64,000 nt of DNA from AG1 sp035559775 (GCA_035559775.1 DATMAU010000008.1:1-64000), one strand, 5' to 3'. Shown: positions 43,818-52,360, numbered from the stretch's first letter. The notes: generated by a model not told the origin, from the sequence alone. Program-made: numbers and translations.

Positions 43818-43901
43818 ATGGAGGAGCGAGGTACTATGGCTAAGAAGGCTAAGAAAGAGGAGAAGAAGGAGGAAAAGAAGCCACAAGAGCAGAAGAAATA
43901 A
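43818..43901 (+). CDS. Very small lysine/glutamate-rich protein, 27 residues
   Basis: ATG 43818 to TAA 43901 encodes a peptide starting MEERGTMAKKAKKEEKKEE and ending QEQKK, almost only Lys, Glu, Gln and Ala. A TATA box 27 bp upstream makes the first ATG a perfect leaderless start. An inner ATG at 43836 with GAGG upstream would give a 21-residue form. Such short charged peptides exist in thermophilic archaea but are seldom annotated. Two tandem stops (TAATAA) close it. RNA or nucleic-acid binding is a guess from composition. Confidence 0.5.
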   Translation: MEERGTMAKKAKKEEKKEEKKPQEQKK

Positions 43902-44029
43902 TAAATTAAATATTAAGATAAGTCCTGTCAATACAGCCCTAACTTCTTTTTCCAACCAAGCTTCACTAGAATGGAACGGTGTTGAATCATTGTTGGTTTT
44001 AAGTTTTTAGGGTTACAGCAGTATATAGA

Positions 44030-45430
44030 ATGGACTCGTTCAAATCCATGAAGGGTCCCGTCTTGCAGATAGATCCTAGGGTGAGGCTTGTAGCAATATC
44101 CCTACTTACATCCCTAGCTATGCTAGGTATAAGGTTTACAGCCTACGTATATAGCGGCAGCCTTGCCATACTAGCTGATAGCGTGCATAGCTTGAGCGAT
44201 ATAGTAGGGGGGATAATAGCCCTGGTAGCAATTAGCGTTGCTATTAAGGAGCCCGACCAGGAGCATCCATACGGGCATGGTAAGGCTGAGAGCCTCGGAT
44301 CCCTTGGCGTCTCTCTAGCCCTTGTCGCGTTACTTCTATATATAGCCTACGAGGCTGTACTCAGGATCACTGGAGCCTATGATCATTATGTGGAGTTCAC
44401 ACCCCTCATACCTTTCTTATTGCTAATCACCATTTTGATCGATTACTGGAGATCGAAGGCTCTTAGTAGGGGGGCATCGAGATACGGATCATTATTATTA
44501 GCCTCAGACGCCCTTCATTATAGTAGCGATCTCTATGCAACATCGTCCGTGCTTATTATGAGCATCCTGGGCATGGTGGTTGGTGAAAAGATACCCCTGC
44601 TTATAATAGACTCTATACTTGGCATAGCTATAGCTGCTTACTTCGCCATAGCAGCGGTCAGGCTCGCAAAGATCTCAATAGACGAGCTGATGGATAGAGC
44701 ACCTATTGAGGCTATCGAGATGTTTAGAAGAGCATGCAGAGACCTAGATCTAGGTGTTAAGAGTGTAAGGGCTAGGAGGGCTGGCCCTAGGATCTTTATA
44801 GACGCTGTTGTTGAGATCTCTGGCAACATAGATCTTGTAGAGGCCCATAAGATCATAGATATCCTTGAGGAGAGGGTCAGGAGCTCAACGATCAGGAACG
44901 TGGATCTCGTGATCCACATGGAGCCCAAAGGAGGATCCACGCTGAGCGAGATAGCGTCGAAGAGCAGCGATATAGCATCAAGGGTAACAGGGGTTCTGGG
45001 TGTTCACGATGTAGAGGTTTTCAAAGACGAGAAAGGCTATCACGTGAGAATGCATATAGAGGTAAGCCCCACGATGAGTCTAAGAGAGGCTTCGAGAATA
45101 GCGTCGGAGGTTGAGAGAAGGATCAAGAGCCTGGTAGAGGGTGTTGAAAGCGTGCTTGTCCATATAGAGCCTAAGAGAGGATATGCTGAGGATCTATACA
45201 GGATCGTTGCTAAAGCTATACAGAGGGACAGCTCTATAAAGGATCTCGCAAGGATCAAGAGTGTGAAGGCCATTTACCTGGGTAAAAAGCTGGTGATAGA
45301 CGTGGTATGCGTATTACCAGGAAATATGGATGTGAATAAGGCGCACGATATAGTATCAAGGATAGAGGCATTACTAAGAGAAGAGGTTGGTGAGAAAGCA
45401 TCCATAACAATCAGATACCACTCAGAATAA
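44030..45430 (+). CDS. Cation diffusion facilitator (CDF) transporter with three C-terminal repeats
   Basis: A 466-residue metal-ion/proton antiporter. The membrane domain (about residues 17-215) has the two metal-site motifs: ADSVHSLSD near residue 50 and SDALHYSSD near 165, plus HPYGHGKAE at 85. The usual single cytoplasmic domain (about 80 residues) is present three times: about 215-300 (VKSVRARRAGPRIFIDAVVEI), 305-385 (VLGVHDVEVFKDEKGYHVRMHIEV) and 390-466 (IKSVKAIYLGKKLVIDVVCVL). The family normally ends near 300 residues. It probably exports Zn2+, Mn2+ or Fe2+. The ATG at 44030 follows a TATA element centred near 44003. Confidence 0.88.
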   Translation: MDSFKSMKGPVLQIDPRVRLVAISLLTSLAMLGIRFTAYVYSGSLAILADSVHSLSDIVGGIIALVAISVAIKEPDQEHPYGHGKAESLGSLGVSLALVALLLYIAYEAVLRITGAYDHYVEFTPLIPFLLLITILIDYWRSKALSRGASRYGSLLLASDALHYSSDLYATSSVLIMSILGMVVGEKIPLLIIDSILGIAIAAYFAIAAVRLAKISIDELMDRAPIEAIEMFRRACRDLDLGVKSVRARRAGPRIFIDAVVEISGNIDLVEAHKIIDILEERVRSSTIRNVDLVIHMEPKGGSTLSEIASKSSDIASRVTGVLGVHDVEVFKDEKGYHVRMHIEVSPTMSLREASRIASEVERRIKSLVEGVESVLVHIEPKRGYAEDLYRIVAKAIQRDSSIKDLARIKSVKAIYLGKKLVIDVVCVLPGNMDVNKAHDIVSRIEALLREEVGEKASITIRYHSE

Positions 45431-45619
45431 CAAAACCAATAACTATTAACAGGCGTAGGTAAAACATCCCAGCACCCATCTATGATCGTGACAAACACAG
45501 TTCCCCAGGATCATGAAATCCCAGGAATTACTAGAGAAGAAACGACCCAGAGACAATAGAAACAGATCTGGCGGGGTATCTGAATATGTATATCTCAAAC
45601 TAATATTGCTGGGAAGGAT

Positions 45620-46045
45620 ATGCCGTGCCCCTTCTACAGAGGCGGTGCCTGTCACTCACCAAAACTCGAGGAGCCGGACGATAGTGTCGTGGCAGCATCT
45701 AGGTGTAGAGGCCCGCCAGAGACCTATATGGGGTGCTCTTTATACGTGAACACGGATCTCGGGGTAAATAGACCGCCTGAGAATAACAATAATAGTAATA
45801 GTGGAAAAGGAGGCGTGAGGGTTATTACGAAGAACTCGATTGCCTCAAAGATCTATTCACCAATACACCTACTAAAAGAACCCATAAGCTCTGAATGCCC
45901 AGGCTATAGGATAGAGAACGCAGGGACAGGGTACGTAGCTTTCTGCAACGTGCTGAGAAGAGCCCTCACCAAGTACGAGGCAAAGCTATGCTCTCTACAC
46001 TGGAAAGAATGCCCATATATCCTTGCCAGACCCCAGAGCGCGTGA
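45620..46045 (+). CDS. Cysteine-rich small protein with two similar halves
   Basis: A 141-residue protein of unknown function. Both halves show C-P-x-Y/F, then spaced cysteines and an aromatic-C pair. Half one has MPCPFYRGGACHS, then RCRGPPETYMGCSLY. Half two has ECPGYRIENAG, then FCNVLRRALTKYEAKLCSLH and WKECPYIL. The halves are joined by an Asn/Gly-rich linker (NNNNSNSGKGG). The pattern suggests two metal or Fe-S sites. The ATG at 45620 has GGGAAGGA directly upstream and a TATA-like GTATATCTC about 28 bp before. An overlapping frame from 45513 begins protein-like (MKSQELLEKKRPRD) but reads through the cysteine gene out of frame. Confidence 0.5.
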   Translation: MPCPFYRGGACHSPKLEEPDDSVVAASRCRGPPETYMGCSLYVNTDLGVNRPPENNNNSNSGKGGVRVITKNSIASKIYSPIHLLKEPISSECPGYRIENAGTGYVAFCNVLRRALTKYEAKLCSLHWKECPYILARPQSA

Positions 46046-46084
46046 TAATGCTATCTAAATATCCCAACTAGCTCTCTAGACTTT

Positions 46085-46266
46085 ATAGCGAGGGTTCCGC
46101 CGTAGCAGAGAACCTGTTATGATCGACGAGAAGAGCTGTGGATCGAGGTAGCCTCGAAAGAGCTATGACTAATGATATAGAGTTTCAATATAAGGAACCC
46201 TGAGGTCGACGAAATCAAAGGTGAAGCATAGTAGCAAAAGATACTAACCGCCATGAAGCTCGAACC
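46085..46266 (+). repeat. Repeat family B, copy 3 (decayed)
   Basis: On the plus strand the segment runs from AGGGTTCCGCCGTAGC, through AGAGCTGTGGATCGAGGTAG, to the terminus CCATGAAGCTCGAACC at 46266. It aligns along its length with copies 1 and 2, but the reading frame has many stops. Base identity is clearly lower than between copies 1 and 2. Confidence 0.5.
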
Positions 46267-46288
46267 CCGAACCCGGTGTTGGTTATTT

Positions 46289-46299
46289 AAAAAAAAAAA
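46289..46299 (-). terminator. Poly-T terminator of the succinate dehydrogenase operon
   Basis: Immediately after the sdhB stop (46302-46300) the minus strand has eleven consecutive T residues, a strong archaeal intrinsic terminator. Confidence 0.7.
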
Positions 46300-47040
46300 C
46301 TAGTGTTTAAGTAGTCTTTTCTTGAAGATCTCTGTCTTAAGGATCTGGATAGCAAAAGCCGGATCAACTCCTTTTGGACACACACGACTACACGATCCAG
46401 CGAACTCGCATGACCAGACACCATCGAAGCTGTCTACAAGCTCTAACCTTGCGATGCCGCCTTGATCTCTTGAGTCTGCGTACCATCTATAAGCCTGTGC
46501 GAGAGCCTGTGGTCCTAGGAATCCTGGTTTTTCAGCAACAACCGGGCATGCTGCTACGCAGAGCCCGCATTTTATGCAGTATGCAAATGGTAGGAAGTTC
46601 TCCAACTGCTCTGGCGTCTGTCTATACTCTTCTGCAGCTCTGAACTGCTCTTCCTCATCTTTTCTTATGAGGTATGGCTTCACGGATCTGTGTTTCTTGA
46701 AGAAGTCGCTCGCATCTATTACAAGATCCCTTACAATCTTTAAGTTATACATGGGCTCGACATATATCCTATCAACACCTAGCCCCATTATGTTTGTCTC
46801 ACACGCCAGTCTCGGAACCCCGTTTATAATCATTCCGCAAGACCCACAGATACCCATTCTACAGCTATACCTAACAGCAAGCGTCGGATCCTGTTTCTCG
46901 ATTATTGTGAGAAGCGCGTCGAGCACTGTAGAGTATCTGCTAACCTTAACACTATACTCACTATCATAGAAGCCCTTACCGGGATCGTATCTCTTAACCT
47001 TTATGATAACATTCTTATACCCTTTACCTTTTTCCACCAT
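46300..47040 (-). CDS. sdhB: Succinate dehydrogenase iron-sulfur subunit
   Basis: A subunit of about 246 residues with all three clusters' ligands. The plant-type [2Fe-2S] site is CRMGICGSCGM plus a later ACETN. The [4Fe-4S] site is CIKCGLCVAACP. The third site is SCEFAGSCSRVCPKGVDP, with the cysteine set of a [3Fe-4S] cluster. It carries electrons from SdhA flavin to the membrane quinone site. It overlaps sdhD by 17 bases. I start at ATG 47040 (MVEKGK), preceded by GGGGGTGGGAG; a GTG at 47055 is possible. It is the last gene of the operon. Confidence 0.95.
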   Translation of the reverse strand: MVEKGKGYKNVIIKVKRYDPGKGFYDSEYSVKVSRYSTVLDALLTIIEKQDPTLAVRYSCRMGICGSCGMIINGVPRLACETNIMGLGVDRIYVEPMYNLKIVRDLVIDASDFFKKHRSVKPYLIRKDEEEQFRAAEEYRQTPEQLENFLPFAYCIKCGLCVAACPVVAEKPGFLGPQALAQAYRWYADSRDQGGIARLELVDSFDGVWSCEFAGSCSRVCPKGVDPAFAIQILKTEIFKKRLLKH

Positions 47041-47236
47041 GACTCCCACCCCCAACCACGTGTAACAGTCCCACTACTCCGAAGAGGATTGATGCTAGGA
47101 GTAGAAGAACTGGGAGAACCACCTCTACCAAGGGCTGGCCCTTTAGAAACGATGAGACCATGATCAACCAGACCAGGATCATGGAGCCAAAGTAGCCTAG
47201 ATAGTGGAGGAGCATAACCCAGCTAGCCCTAGCCAT
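47024..47236 (-). CDS. sdhD: Succinate dehydrogenase small membrane anchor (SdhD-like)
   Basis: A 70-residue hydrophobic protein with two membrane helices (LGYFGSMILVWLIMVSSFL and VVLPVLLLLASILFGVVGLLH) and a short His/Gly/Lys tail. Typical SdhD has three helices and over 100 residues, so this anchor is reduced. The identification rests on position between sdhC and sdhB and on hydropathy, not on strong sequence motifs. The ATG at 47236 overlaps the sdhC stop by eight bases. Confidence 0.65.
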   Translation of the reverse strand: MARASWVMLLHYLGYFGSMILVWLIMVSSFLKGQPLVEVVLPVLLLLASILFGVVGLLHVVGGGSHGGKR

Positions 47237-47621
47237 ACAACCACCCCAGGATAAAGACTATTGGGGCAATGATCCACAATATGATTGCTGCATAGAGAGC
47301 TACCGATGCTAGCCTAGCCCTCGAGCCGTAACGCTGTAAAAGTCTCTCCCTCACATTCTCTGCTATATGGCTCATAAAGGCCCCCCTACTATATATCATG
47401 AGAAACCCTTTCGTGAGCTCGTAAAAAGAGGGGGTTAGAAGGAACCAATATATAATTGTAGACACCCTAAACGCCGTAGAGGTAATAGGTGAGGGGCTTG
47501 TTAAATATGCTAGTATGGTGAGAGCCTCTATTATGGAGAACAGAACAGCTGCTTTGTAGAAGGTTACGTGAACCCATCCCTCGAGATCGTATTGCCTCAG
47601 CCTCTGCCTATTCACAGCCAC
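47229..47621 (-). CDS. sdhC: Succinate dehydrogenase membrane anchor (SdhC-like)
   Basis: A protein of about 130 residues with three membrane segments (AAVLFSIIEALTILAYL, VSTIIYWFLLTPSFYEL and LYAAIILWIIAPIVFILGWLY). It would bind quinone and possibly haem with SdhD. The frame opens at GTG 47630, but GAGGTGAT, a near-perfect Shine-Dalgarno sequence, lies at 47632-47625, so GTG 47621 (MAVNRQRL) or 47615 is the more likely start. It begins next to the sdhA stop. Confidence 0.7.
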   Translation of the reverse strand: MAVNRQRLRQYDLEGWVHVTFYKAAVLFSIIEALTILAYLTSPSPITSTAFRVSTIIYWFLLTPSFYELTKGFLMIYSRGAFMSHIAENVRERLLQRYGSRARLASVALYAAIILWIIAPIVFILGWLYG

Positions 47622-47631
47622 AAGGATCACC

Positions 47632-49392
47632 TCAGTATTTTCTCTCCTCAGGCGCCCACCTAGTTATCCTAACAGGCACATAGCCTATGCTCGGAGGCTC
47701 TCCCCTCCTGTAATAGACTAGAGTATGCTTGAGCCAGTTAGCATCATCCCTCTTTGGATAGTCAAGCCTGTAGTGGGCGCCCCTAGATTCTGTCCTGTTG
47801 AGGGCCCCTACCACTATGATCTCTGCTATATCTAGCATGAAGCTAAGCTCTATGAAATCCCTGAGGTTATTGTTATAAACCCTCGTCCTATTCTCAACCC
47901 TAGCCCTCGAGAACCTCTCCTTAAGCCTCTTAATAGTGCTCCATGCCTCCTCAAGGCTTCTCTGGTCTCTGAACACACCTACCTTCTTGTCCATTGTTGT
48001 CTGGAGCTCCTCCCTTATGTCATATGGGTTCTCCGCAGCGCTCTCAACATGTAGAAGCTTATCGAAAACACTCGACTCCTCCCTCTTTATAGCCTCATCT
48101 AGTGTTGAGCTCACCTGGAGCGCAGTATCGGGGGTCCTCATAGCATACTGGGCAGCAGCCTCGCCTGTAAGTCTGCCCCACACAACACATTCTGCTAGAG
48201 CATTGCTTCCAAGCCTGTTAGCCCCATGCACACTAACTGAAGCTACTTCTCCAGCAGCCCATAGATTCGGGATCCTTGTACTCTCGTCAAGCATAACCTG
48301 CCCATAGGTGTCTGTATGTATACCCCCCATTGTATAGTGTGTAGCTGGCCTGACTGGTATGGGCTCATCTACTGGATCGATGCCTATCAGCTTCTTTGAA
48401 AGCTCTCTTATCATTGGTAGTCTCTCATTTATTTTCTCCTCACCGAGATGCCTTAGATCTAGCAATACATATTCAAATCCTGACTCCTCATGGACAAAAC
48501 CTCTCCCCTCTCTGATCTCAGCCATTATAGCTCTTGATATTATATCTCTCGGAGCAAGCTCCATCCTCTGGGGAGCATATCTCTTGAGGAACCTCTCACC
48601 CTCTTTGTTAATGAGATACCCACCCTCGCCCCTAGCAGCCTCTGTTATTAGCACACCGCTCGGAACCATGCCCGTGGGGTGGAATTGGACAAACTCCATA
48701 TCCTTAATCGGTATCCCAGCCCTATATGCTATAGCCACACCATCGCCCGTGCTTGAGTGAGCAACTGTGACAAATGAATATACCCTCCCAGCGCCACCAG
48801 TAGCTATTATTCCTGCCTTTCCAAGGAATACTCTAAACTCGCCAGTAGCCATATCGATAGCTGTTACTCCTCTGAACATCCCATTCTCTATTAGTATCGA
48901 TGTCGCCATGTTCTCATGATAGAACTCCACATTCTCGAATCTCAATAGGTTGTCATAAAGGGTGCTCATCATGAAGAAACCAGTCTTATCAGCAGCAAAA
49001 GCAGTCCTCGGGATACTCATCCCACCGAAAGGTCTTTGTGCTATTCTCCCATCCGGGAGTCTGCTCCACGGGGTTCCTAGATGTTCGAAGAACTTTATCT
49101 CCTCAGGAGCTAGCCTAACTAGAATTTCAACCGCATCCTGATCAGCTAGGAAATCGCTCCCCTTTACAGTGTCGTAAGCATGTAGATCCATGCTATCATT
49201 AGTCTCCTTAGGGTATAGGACACCACTTATGCCTCCCTCAGCGCTTACAGAGTGGCTCCTCATAGCGTGAAGCTTAGACACCACAGCGATCCTGAGCTTA
49301 TCCCTAGAGGTAAGGGCTGCCTGGAAAGCTGCTCTGAGCCCAGCCAATCCTGACCCGAGGATCACAATATCATATTTCAGGATCTCAACCAT
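47632..49392 (-). CDS. sdhA: Succinate dehydrogenase flavoprotein subunit
   Basis: A 586-residue FAD-dependent subunit that oxidises succinate to fumarate. The N-terminal dinucleotide fold is VILGSGLAGLRAA. The covalent FAD histidine is in MRSHSVSAEGGISG near residue 46. Catalytic segments include QFHPTG near 240, TEAARGEGG near 252, RPATHYTMGGI near 355 and ASVSVHGANRLGSNALAE near 387. It is first in an operon with the order A-C-D-B, which together should make membrane complex II for the TCA cycle or respiration. The start is ATG at 49392. Confidence 0.96.
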   Translation of the reverse strand: MVEILKYDIVILGSGLAGLRAAFQAALTSRDKLRIAVVSKLHAMRSHSVSAEGGISGVLYPKETNDSMDLHAYDTVKGSDFLADQDAVEILVRLAPEEIKFFEHLGTPWSRLPDGRIAQRPFGGMSIPRTAFAADKTGFFMMSTLYDNLLRFENVEFYHENMATSILIENGMFRGVTAIDMATGEFRVFLGKAGIIATGGAGRVYSFVTVAHSSTGDGVAIAYRAGIPIKDMEFVQFHPTGMVPSGVLITEAARGEGGYLINKEGERFLKRYAPQRMELAPRDIISRAIMAEIREGRGFVHEESGFEYVLLDLRHLGEEKINERLPMIRELSKKLIGIDPVDEPIPVRPATHYTMGGIHTDTYGQVMLDESTRIPNLWAAGEVASVSVHGANRLGSNALAECVVWGRLTGEAAAQYAMRTPDTALQVSSTLDEAIKREESSVFDKLLHVESAAENPYDIREELQTTMDKKVGVFRDQRSLEEAWSTIKRLKERFSRARVENRTRVYNNNLRDFIELSFMLDIAEIIVVGALNRTESRGAHYRLDYPKRDDANWLKHTLVYYRRGEPPSIGYVPVRITRWAPEERKY

Positions 49393-49543
49393 ATAAGCAC
49401 CAAATATAATTCAGTAACACAGAATATATTTTCAGAGATGGGGTACGTTGGATTAAACCTCACAAACACAATATATATTGTAAATATATTGCGACTAAGA
49501 TAATAACATGTTCCCAGGATCTATGGGCAGTTGTGTAAATAAG

Positions 49544-50002
49544 CTATATGTCTAGCACTATAGAGACCCTCCAGAGATCCCCAGCTCTCTCTATAGCCAT
49601 TTGCGAGTATGTCACAGCCTTCACAACTATTCCGGGAGCGTGTTTCCTAGGATCATATCTCTCACCAGCAGCAAAACCCTTCAATATATAGCTCTGCTCC
49701 CCCTCCTCCTCAACCCTATATATGCCTTTTATAATGAATCTGGAGAAGACAAGCCCACGTGTATCGTGGAGTATTAGGAGATCCTCTAGCCATCTGTATA
49801 GGAGGTTCTCAAGATCTATGCCCCTGCATGTGAGCTCAACACCAATTATAGGCGATACCCTCGATAGATCTGGCGATATATATCTAAACATCCCCAGAGC
49901 AGCATATTCGAAGAGCTTCTCAAGAGACTGGGCTTCGACTATATACATCACATCCGCCGTATGCTCAACCTCAACGATCCTACCCATAGCATCGGTATCC
50001 AT
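49544..50002 (-). CDS. Archease (RtcB RNA ligase cofactor)
   Basis: A protein of about 152 residues with the archease signature: VEHTADVMYIVEA near the N-terminus with metal-binding His/Asp, a central FAAGERYDPRKHAPGIVVKAVTYSQM and a C-terminal VSIVLDI ending in the conserved Asp. Archease speeds guanylylation of RtcB, which joins tRNA exon halves. That fits the splicing endonuclease subunit at 53304. The start is uncertain: ATG 50002 and ATG 49987 both fit TATA-like elements (TATATA at 50017-50022). The longer frame from 50035 is less likely. Confidence 0.88.
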   Translation of the reverse strand: MDTDAMGRIVEVEHTADVMYIVEAQSLEKLFEYAALGMFRYISPDLSRVSPIIGVELTCRGIDLENLLYRWLEDLLILHDTRGLVFSRFIIKGIYRVEEEGEQSYILKGFAAGERYDPRKHAPGIVVKAVTYSQMAIERAGDLWRVSIVLDI

Positions 50003-50055
50003 GGCCAGCCCGCCACTATATAGACATGACAGCAAAATAAGCCTCCAGGAATGTT

Positions 50056-50065
50056 AAAAAAAAAA
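50056..50065 (-). terminator. Poly-T run upstream of archease
   Basis: Ten consecutive T residues on the minus strand. It could end transcripts coming from the GlcD/Fe-S pair or from repeat family B copy 2, isolating the archease gene. Confidence 0.35.
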
Positions 50066-50100
50066 CACCTAGATCTATTGTTTCAGGCAGTCAATGCGGG

Positions 50101-50540
50101 GGTTCGGGCTTCATTGAGGTCGGTATTTTTATACAAACAGCTCTTCCCTCGGCTTCCTCGGCCTCAGAGCTCCTTTAATTAGAGCCCATATCCCCGGTCT
50201 CCATACTTTCGGAGTGATCTCTACCCATAGCTTCTCTCCATAGCATTGCTCTGGCTCAATGCTGTGGGGAAACCTCTATCCTGGATCTACAGTAAAATAC
50301 ATAGAGCTTATATAATGTTCCCACAGAGCTACGAGTTTAATATAAACCATCATGAAATCAGAAACAGTTGGTCACGGCCTCTAAAATCAGTTACGAGATA
50401 TAGGTTTGTTGGAGCTTTATTGAGTGGATTTTACAGAGCCAGAACTCTCAGGAGAGCTCTATCCTCGTTTCTGATAGCAATGCTACTACAAAGTTGTTTT
50501 CTCTTGCCACTCATAACGTTTGGGAAATCTTAAAGCCTTT
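50101..50540 (-). repeat. Repeat family B, copy 2 (broken reading frame)
   Basis: It ends TCAATGAAGCCCGAACC at 50101 on the minus strand. The ORF region reads GEKLWVEITPKVWRPGIW, then LIKGALRPRKPREELFV before a stop, clearly homologous to the intact protein of copy 1, but its start is lost. The upstream part (to about 50365) shares the AT-rich and AAACCATNATGAAA segment with copy 1. Beyond that similarity fades. On the plus strand 50390-50533 has a hydrophobic open frame (FVGALLSGFYRARTL) of doubtful meaning. Confidence 0.6.
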
Positions 50541-50595
50541 ACCCAGGGAGAGGTTCATTAGTAGCAAGATAGGCTAAAAGATAAGGGTCGAACGC

Positions 50596-50883
50596 TTATT
50601 TACTCCCTCGTGACATCCTAACCAAAATAGATCTCCCTGCCTCCACAAGACCCGGTATATCTACACCAGTGGGGCATGGGGGTACGCAGGCATAGCATAG
50701 GAGGCATGTGTATAGATATTCAGCGGTTTTTTTGGAATATATACCGTTGAGGAGAAGCCCCACCACTCTGACACGGCCTCTAGGGCCATAGCCCCTCTCG
50801 CCTGTCTCTTTAAGAGTTGGGCATGATGATTCGCAGAATCCGCAGAAGACACATTTTCTGAACTCCTGCCAAGCCTTATCCAA
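50596..50883 (-). CDS. Short 2x[4Fe-4S] ferredoxin-like partner of the GlcD-type oxidase
   Basis: A 95-residue protein with two [4Fe-4S] motifs, CVFCGFCESSCP near residue 11 and CLLCYACVPPCPTGVD near 60. This is the N-terminal module of GlcF/LutA/HdrC-type subunits. The CCG domains that normally follow (about 300 residues) are missing, and the frame closes normally. It starts at TTG 50883, four bases after the flavoprotein stop, so it is certainly in one operon and probably passes electrons from the flavoprotein. Confidence 0.75.
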   Translation of the reverse strand: MDKAWQEFRKCVFCGFCESSCPTLKETGERGYGPRGRVRVVGLLLNGIYSKKTAEYLYTCLLCYACVPPCPTGVDIPGLVEAGRSILVRMSRGSK

Positions 50884-50887
50884 CGGG

Positions 50888-52360
50888 TTATATTTTCCGA
50901 CTCGGCTCAGTTGGGATCACTCTCCCTGGATTAAGGATCCACTTTGGATCGAATGCCCTCTTTATACTGATCATAAGATCTAGGGTGTGCTCTGACCCCT
51001 TATTCCTCAGCTCTATTAACAATAGTTCTAGCTTCATCGAGCCTATCCCGTGCTCGGAGCTGGAGGTTCCGCCAAGCTTTAACGCTTCGATCACTATCTC
51101 TTTCGCTATCTTGAATGCCAAGGATCTGTCCTCTGGATCTTCTAGATCGCATTCTATGTGGGGATGGAGATTACCATCCCCGAGATGTCCTCCGAGAGCA
51201 ATCTCTCTCCCATATCTACCCTCTATCTCCCTAACCCTTCTAACAAACTCGGGAAGCTTCGATATAGGGACTGCTGTATCCTCAAATATTATGTTCCTCT
51301 TAAGCTTCATCTTAACCATACCAGCATACATTGACCTCCTGAACCTATAGATCTCTTCGAAAGACCTATCACGATCCGTTGCAGTAGCGATATAGAAAGC
51401 ACCCGCATCCCTAGCATCCCTCTCAAGCATTTTTAACAGCTTCTCAGCCTCCTCCGTAGACCCGGCTTCTAGATCCAGTATGAGTGTATGCCCAGCAGGA
51501 ATACTTAGCCCCAAGGTTTTGATCACCTTGTCGGCAACCCTGTTCTCCATATACTCGGCTATGAGAGGAACCCTCCCCCTCCTAACGCCTAGGAAGAACC
51601 TATAGAGGCTATTGAAATCATTAAAAACAGCCATAATTCTCGAGATAGCAGCTGGTCTTGGCCATAGCTTAAGCACTGCCTTCGTTATAACCCCAAGTGT
51701 GCCTTCAGAGCCTACCATGAGTCTCGTGATATCATACCCCTGCCTACACTTGACAGTCCTACACCCAGTCCTATGGATCCTGCCCAGACCATCTACAAAC
51801 TCGAGACCGAGAACCCAGTCCCTCATAGTCCCATATTTAGCGCCCCTCAAACCCCCAGCCCCTGTTGCTATAGCTCCCCCCACACTGGCTGCCCTAGCAG
51901 AGGCTGGATCTACTGGGAAGAAGAGATCTGTTTCTGCTAGAGCCTCGTTAAGACTATCAATCCTAACCCCCGGCTCCACAATCGCTACCCTATCGGTCTC
52001 CGATATCTCTTCTATGTTGCTCATCATCCCCGTGTGGAGTATAATGCCTCTCTCAAGCATATAGATCTGGTTAGCTGTTGTGAAAGATATGCTCCCACTA
52101 CCCATCGATAGATCTGTTGAGGATCCCTGCGGTATCACCGAAACCCCGTGCTTACCAGCAACCTCGACCACTTCGGATACCTCCTCAGCATCCTTAGGAG
52201 CTGCGAGCACATATCTCTCAGAGAGATCTCTGGGGATGAAATAGTAGGACGATGCATCAACAGCGTGAAGACCAAGATCAACAGGATCTCTCGAAACCCT
52301 CCTCCCAAGGATCGATGACAGCTCCTCAAAAACCCTCTCGATAATCTTATCATGTACCAA
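50888..52360 (-). CDS. FAD-linked 2-hydroxyacid dehydrogenase (GlcD/D-lactate dehydrogenase type)
   Basis: A 490-residue VAO-family flavoprotein. The FAD-binding half includes VSVIPQGSSTDLSMGS near residue 75, FFPVDPASARAASVGGAIATGAGGLRG near 145-170 and MVGSEGTLGVITKAVLKLWP near 215. The C-terminal half has GGHLGDGNLHPHIECD near 395 with metal-binding histidines, GGTSSSEHGIGSMK near 435 and AFDPKWILNPGRV at the end. It oxidises glycolate, D-lactate or a related 2-hydroxyacid, and electrons go to the short Fe-S protein encoded just downstream. The start is TTG at 52360. Confidence 0.88.
   Translation of the reverse strand: MVHDKIIERVFEELSSILGRRVSRDPVDLGLHAVDASSYYFIPRDLSERYVLAAPKDAEEVSEVVEVAGKHGVSVIPQGSSTDLSMGSGSISFTTANQIYMLERGIILHTGMMSNIEEISETDRVAIVEPGVRIDSLNEALAETDLFFPVDPASARAASVGGAIATGAGGLRGAKYGTMRDWVLGLEFVDGLGRIHRTGCRTVKCRQGYDITRLMVGSEGTLGVITKAVLKLWPRPAAISRIMAVFNDFNSLYRFFLGVRRGRVPLIAEYMENRVADKVIKTLGLSIPAGHTLILDLEAGSTEEAEKLLKMLERDARDAGAFYIATATDRDRSFEEIYRFRRSMYAGMVKMKLKRNIIFEDTAVPISKLPEFVRRVREIEGRYGREIALGGHLGDGNLHPHIECDLEDPEDRSLAFKIAKEIVIEALKLGGTSSSEHGIGSMKLELLLIELRNKGSEHTLDLMISIKRAFDPKWILNPGRVIPTEPSRKI

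Noticed and set aside
45513..45749. 78-codon plus-strand ORF overlapping the cysteine-rich gene
   Set aside because: Only its first third looks protein-like. The rest is an out-of-frame reading of the cysteine-rich gene, which has the better ribosome-binding site and ordered cysteines.
46230..46275. GCTCGAACCCC as a possible tRNA T-loop
   Set aside because: No acceptor stem, anticodon arm or D-loop can be folded around it. The sequence is explained by the terminus of repeat family B copy 3. No tRNA gene was recognised anywhere in the window.
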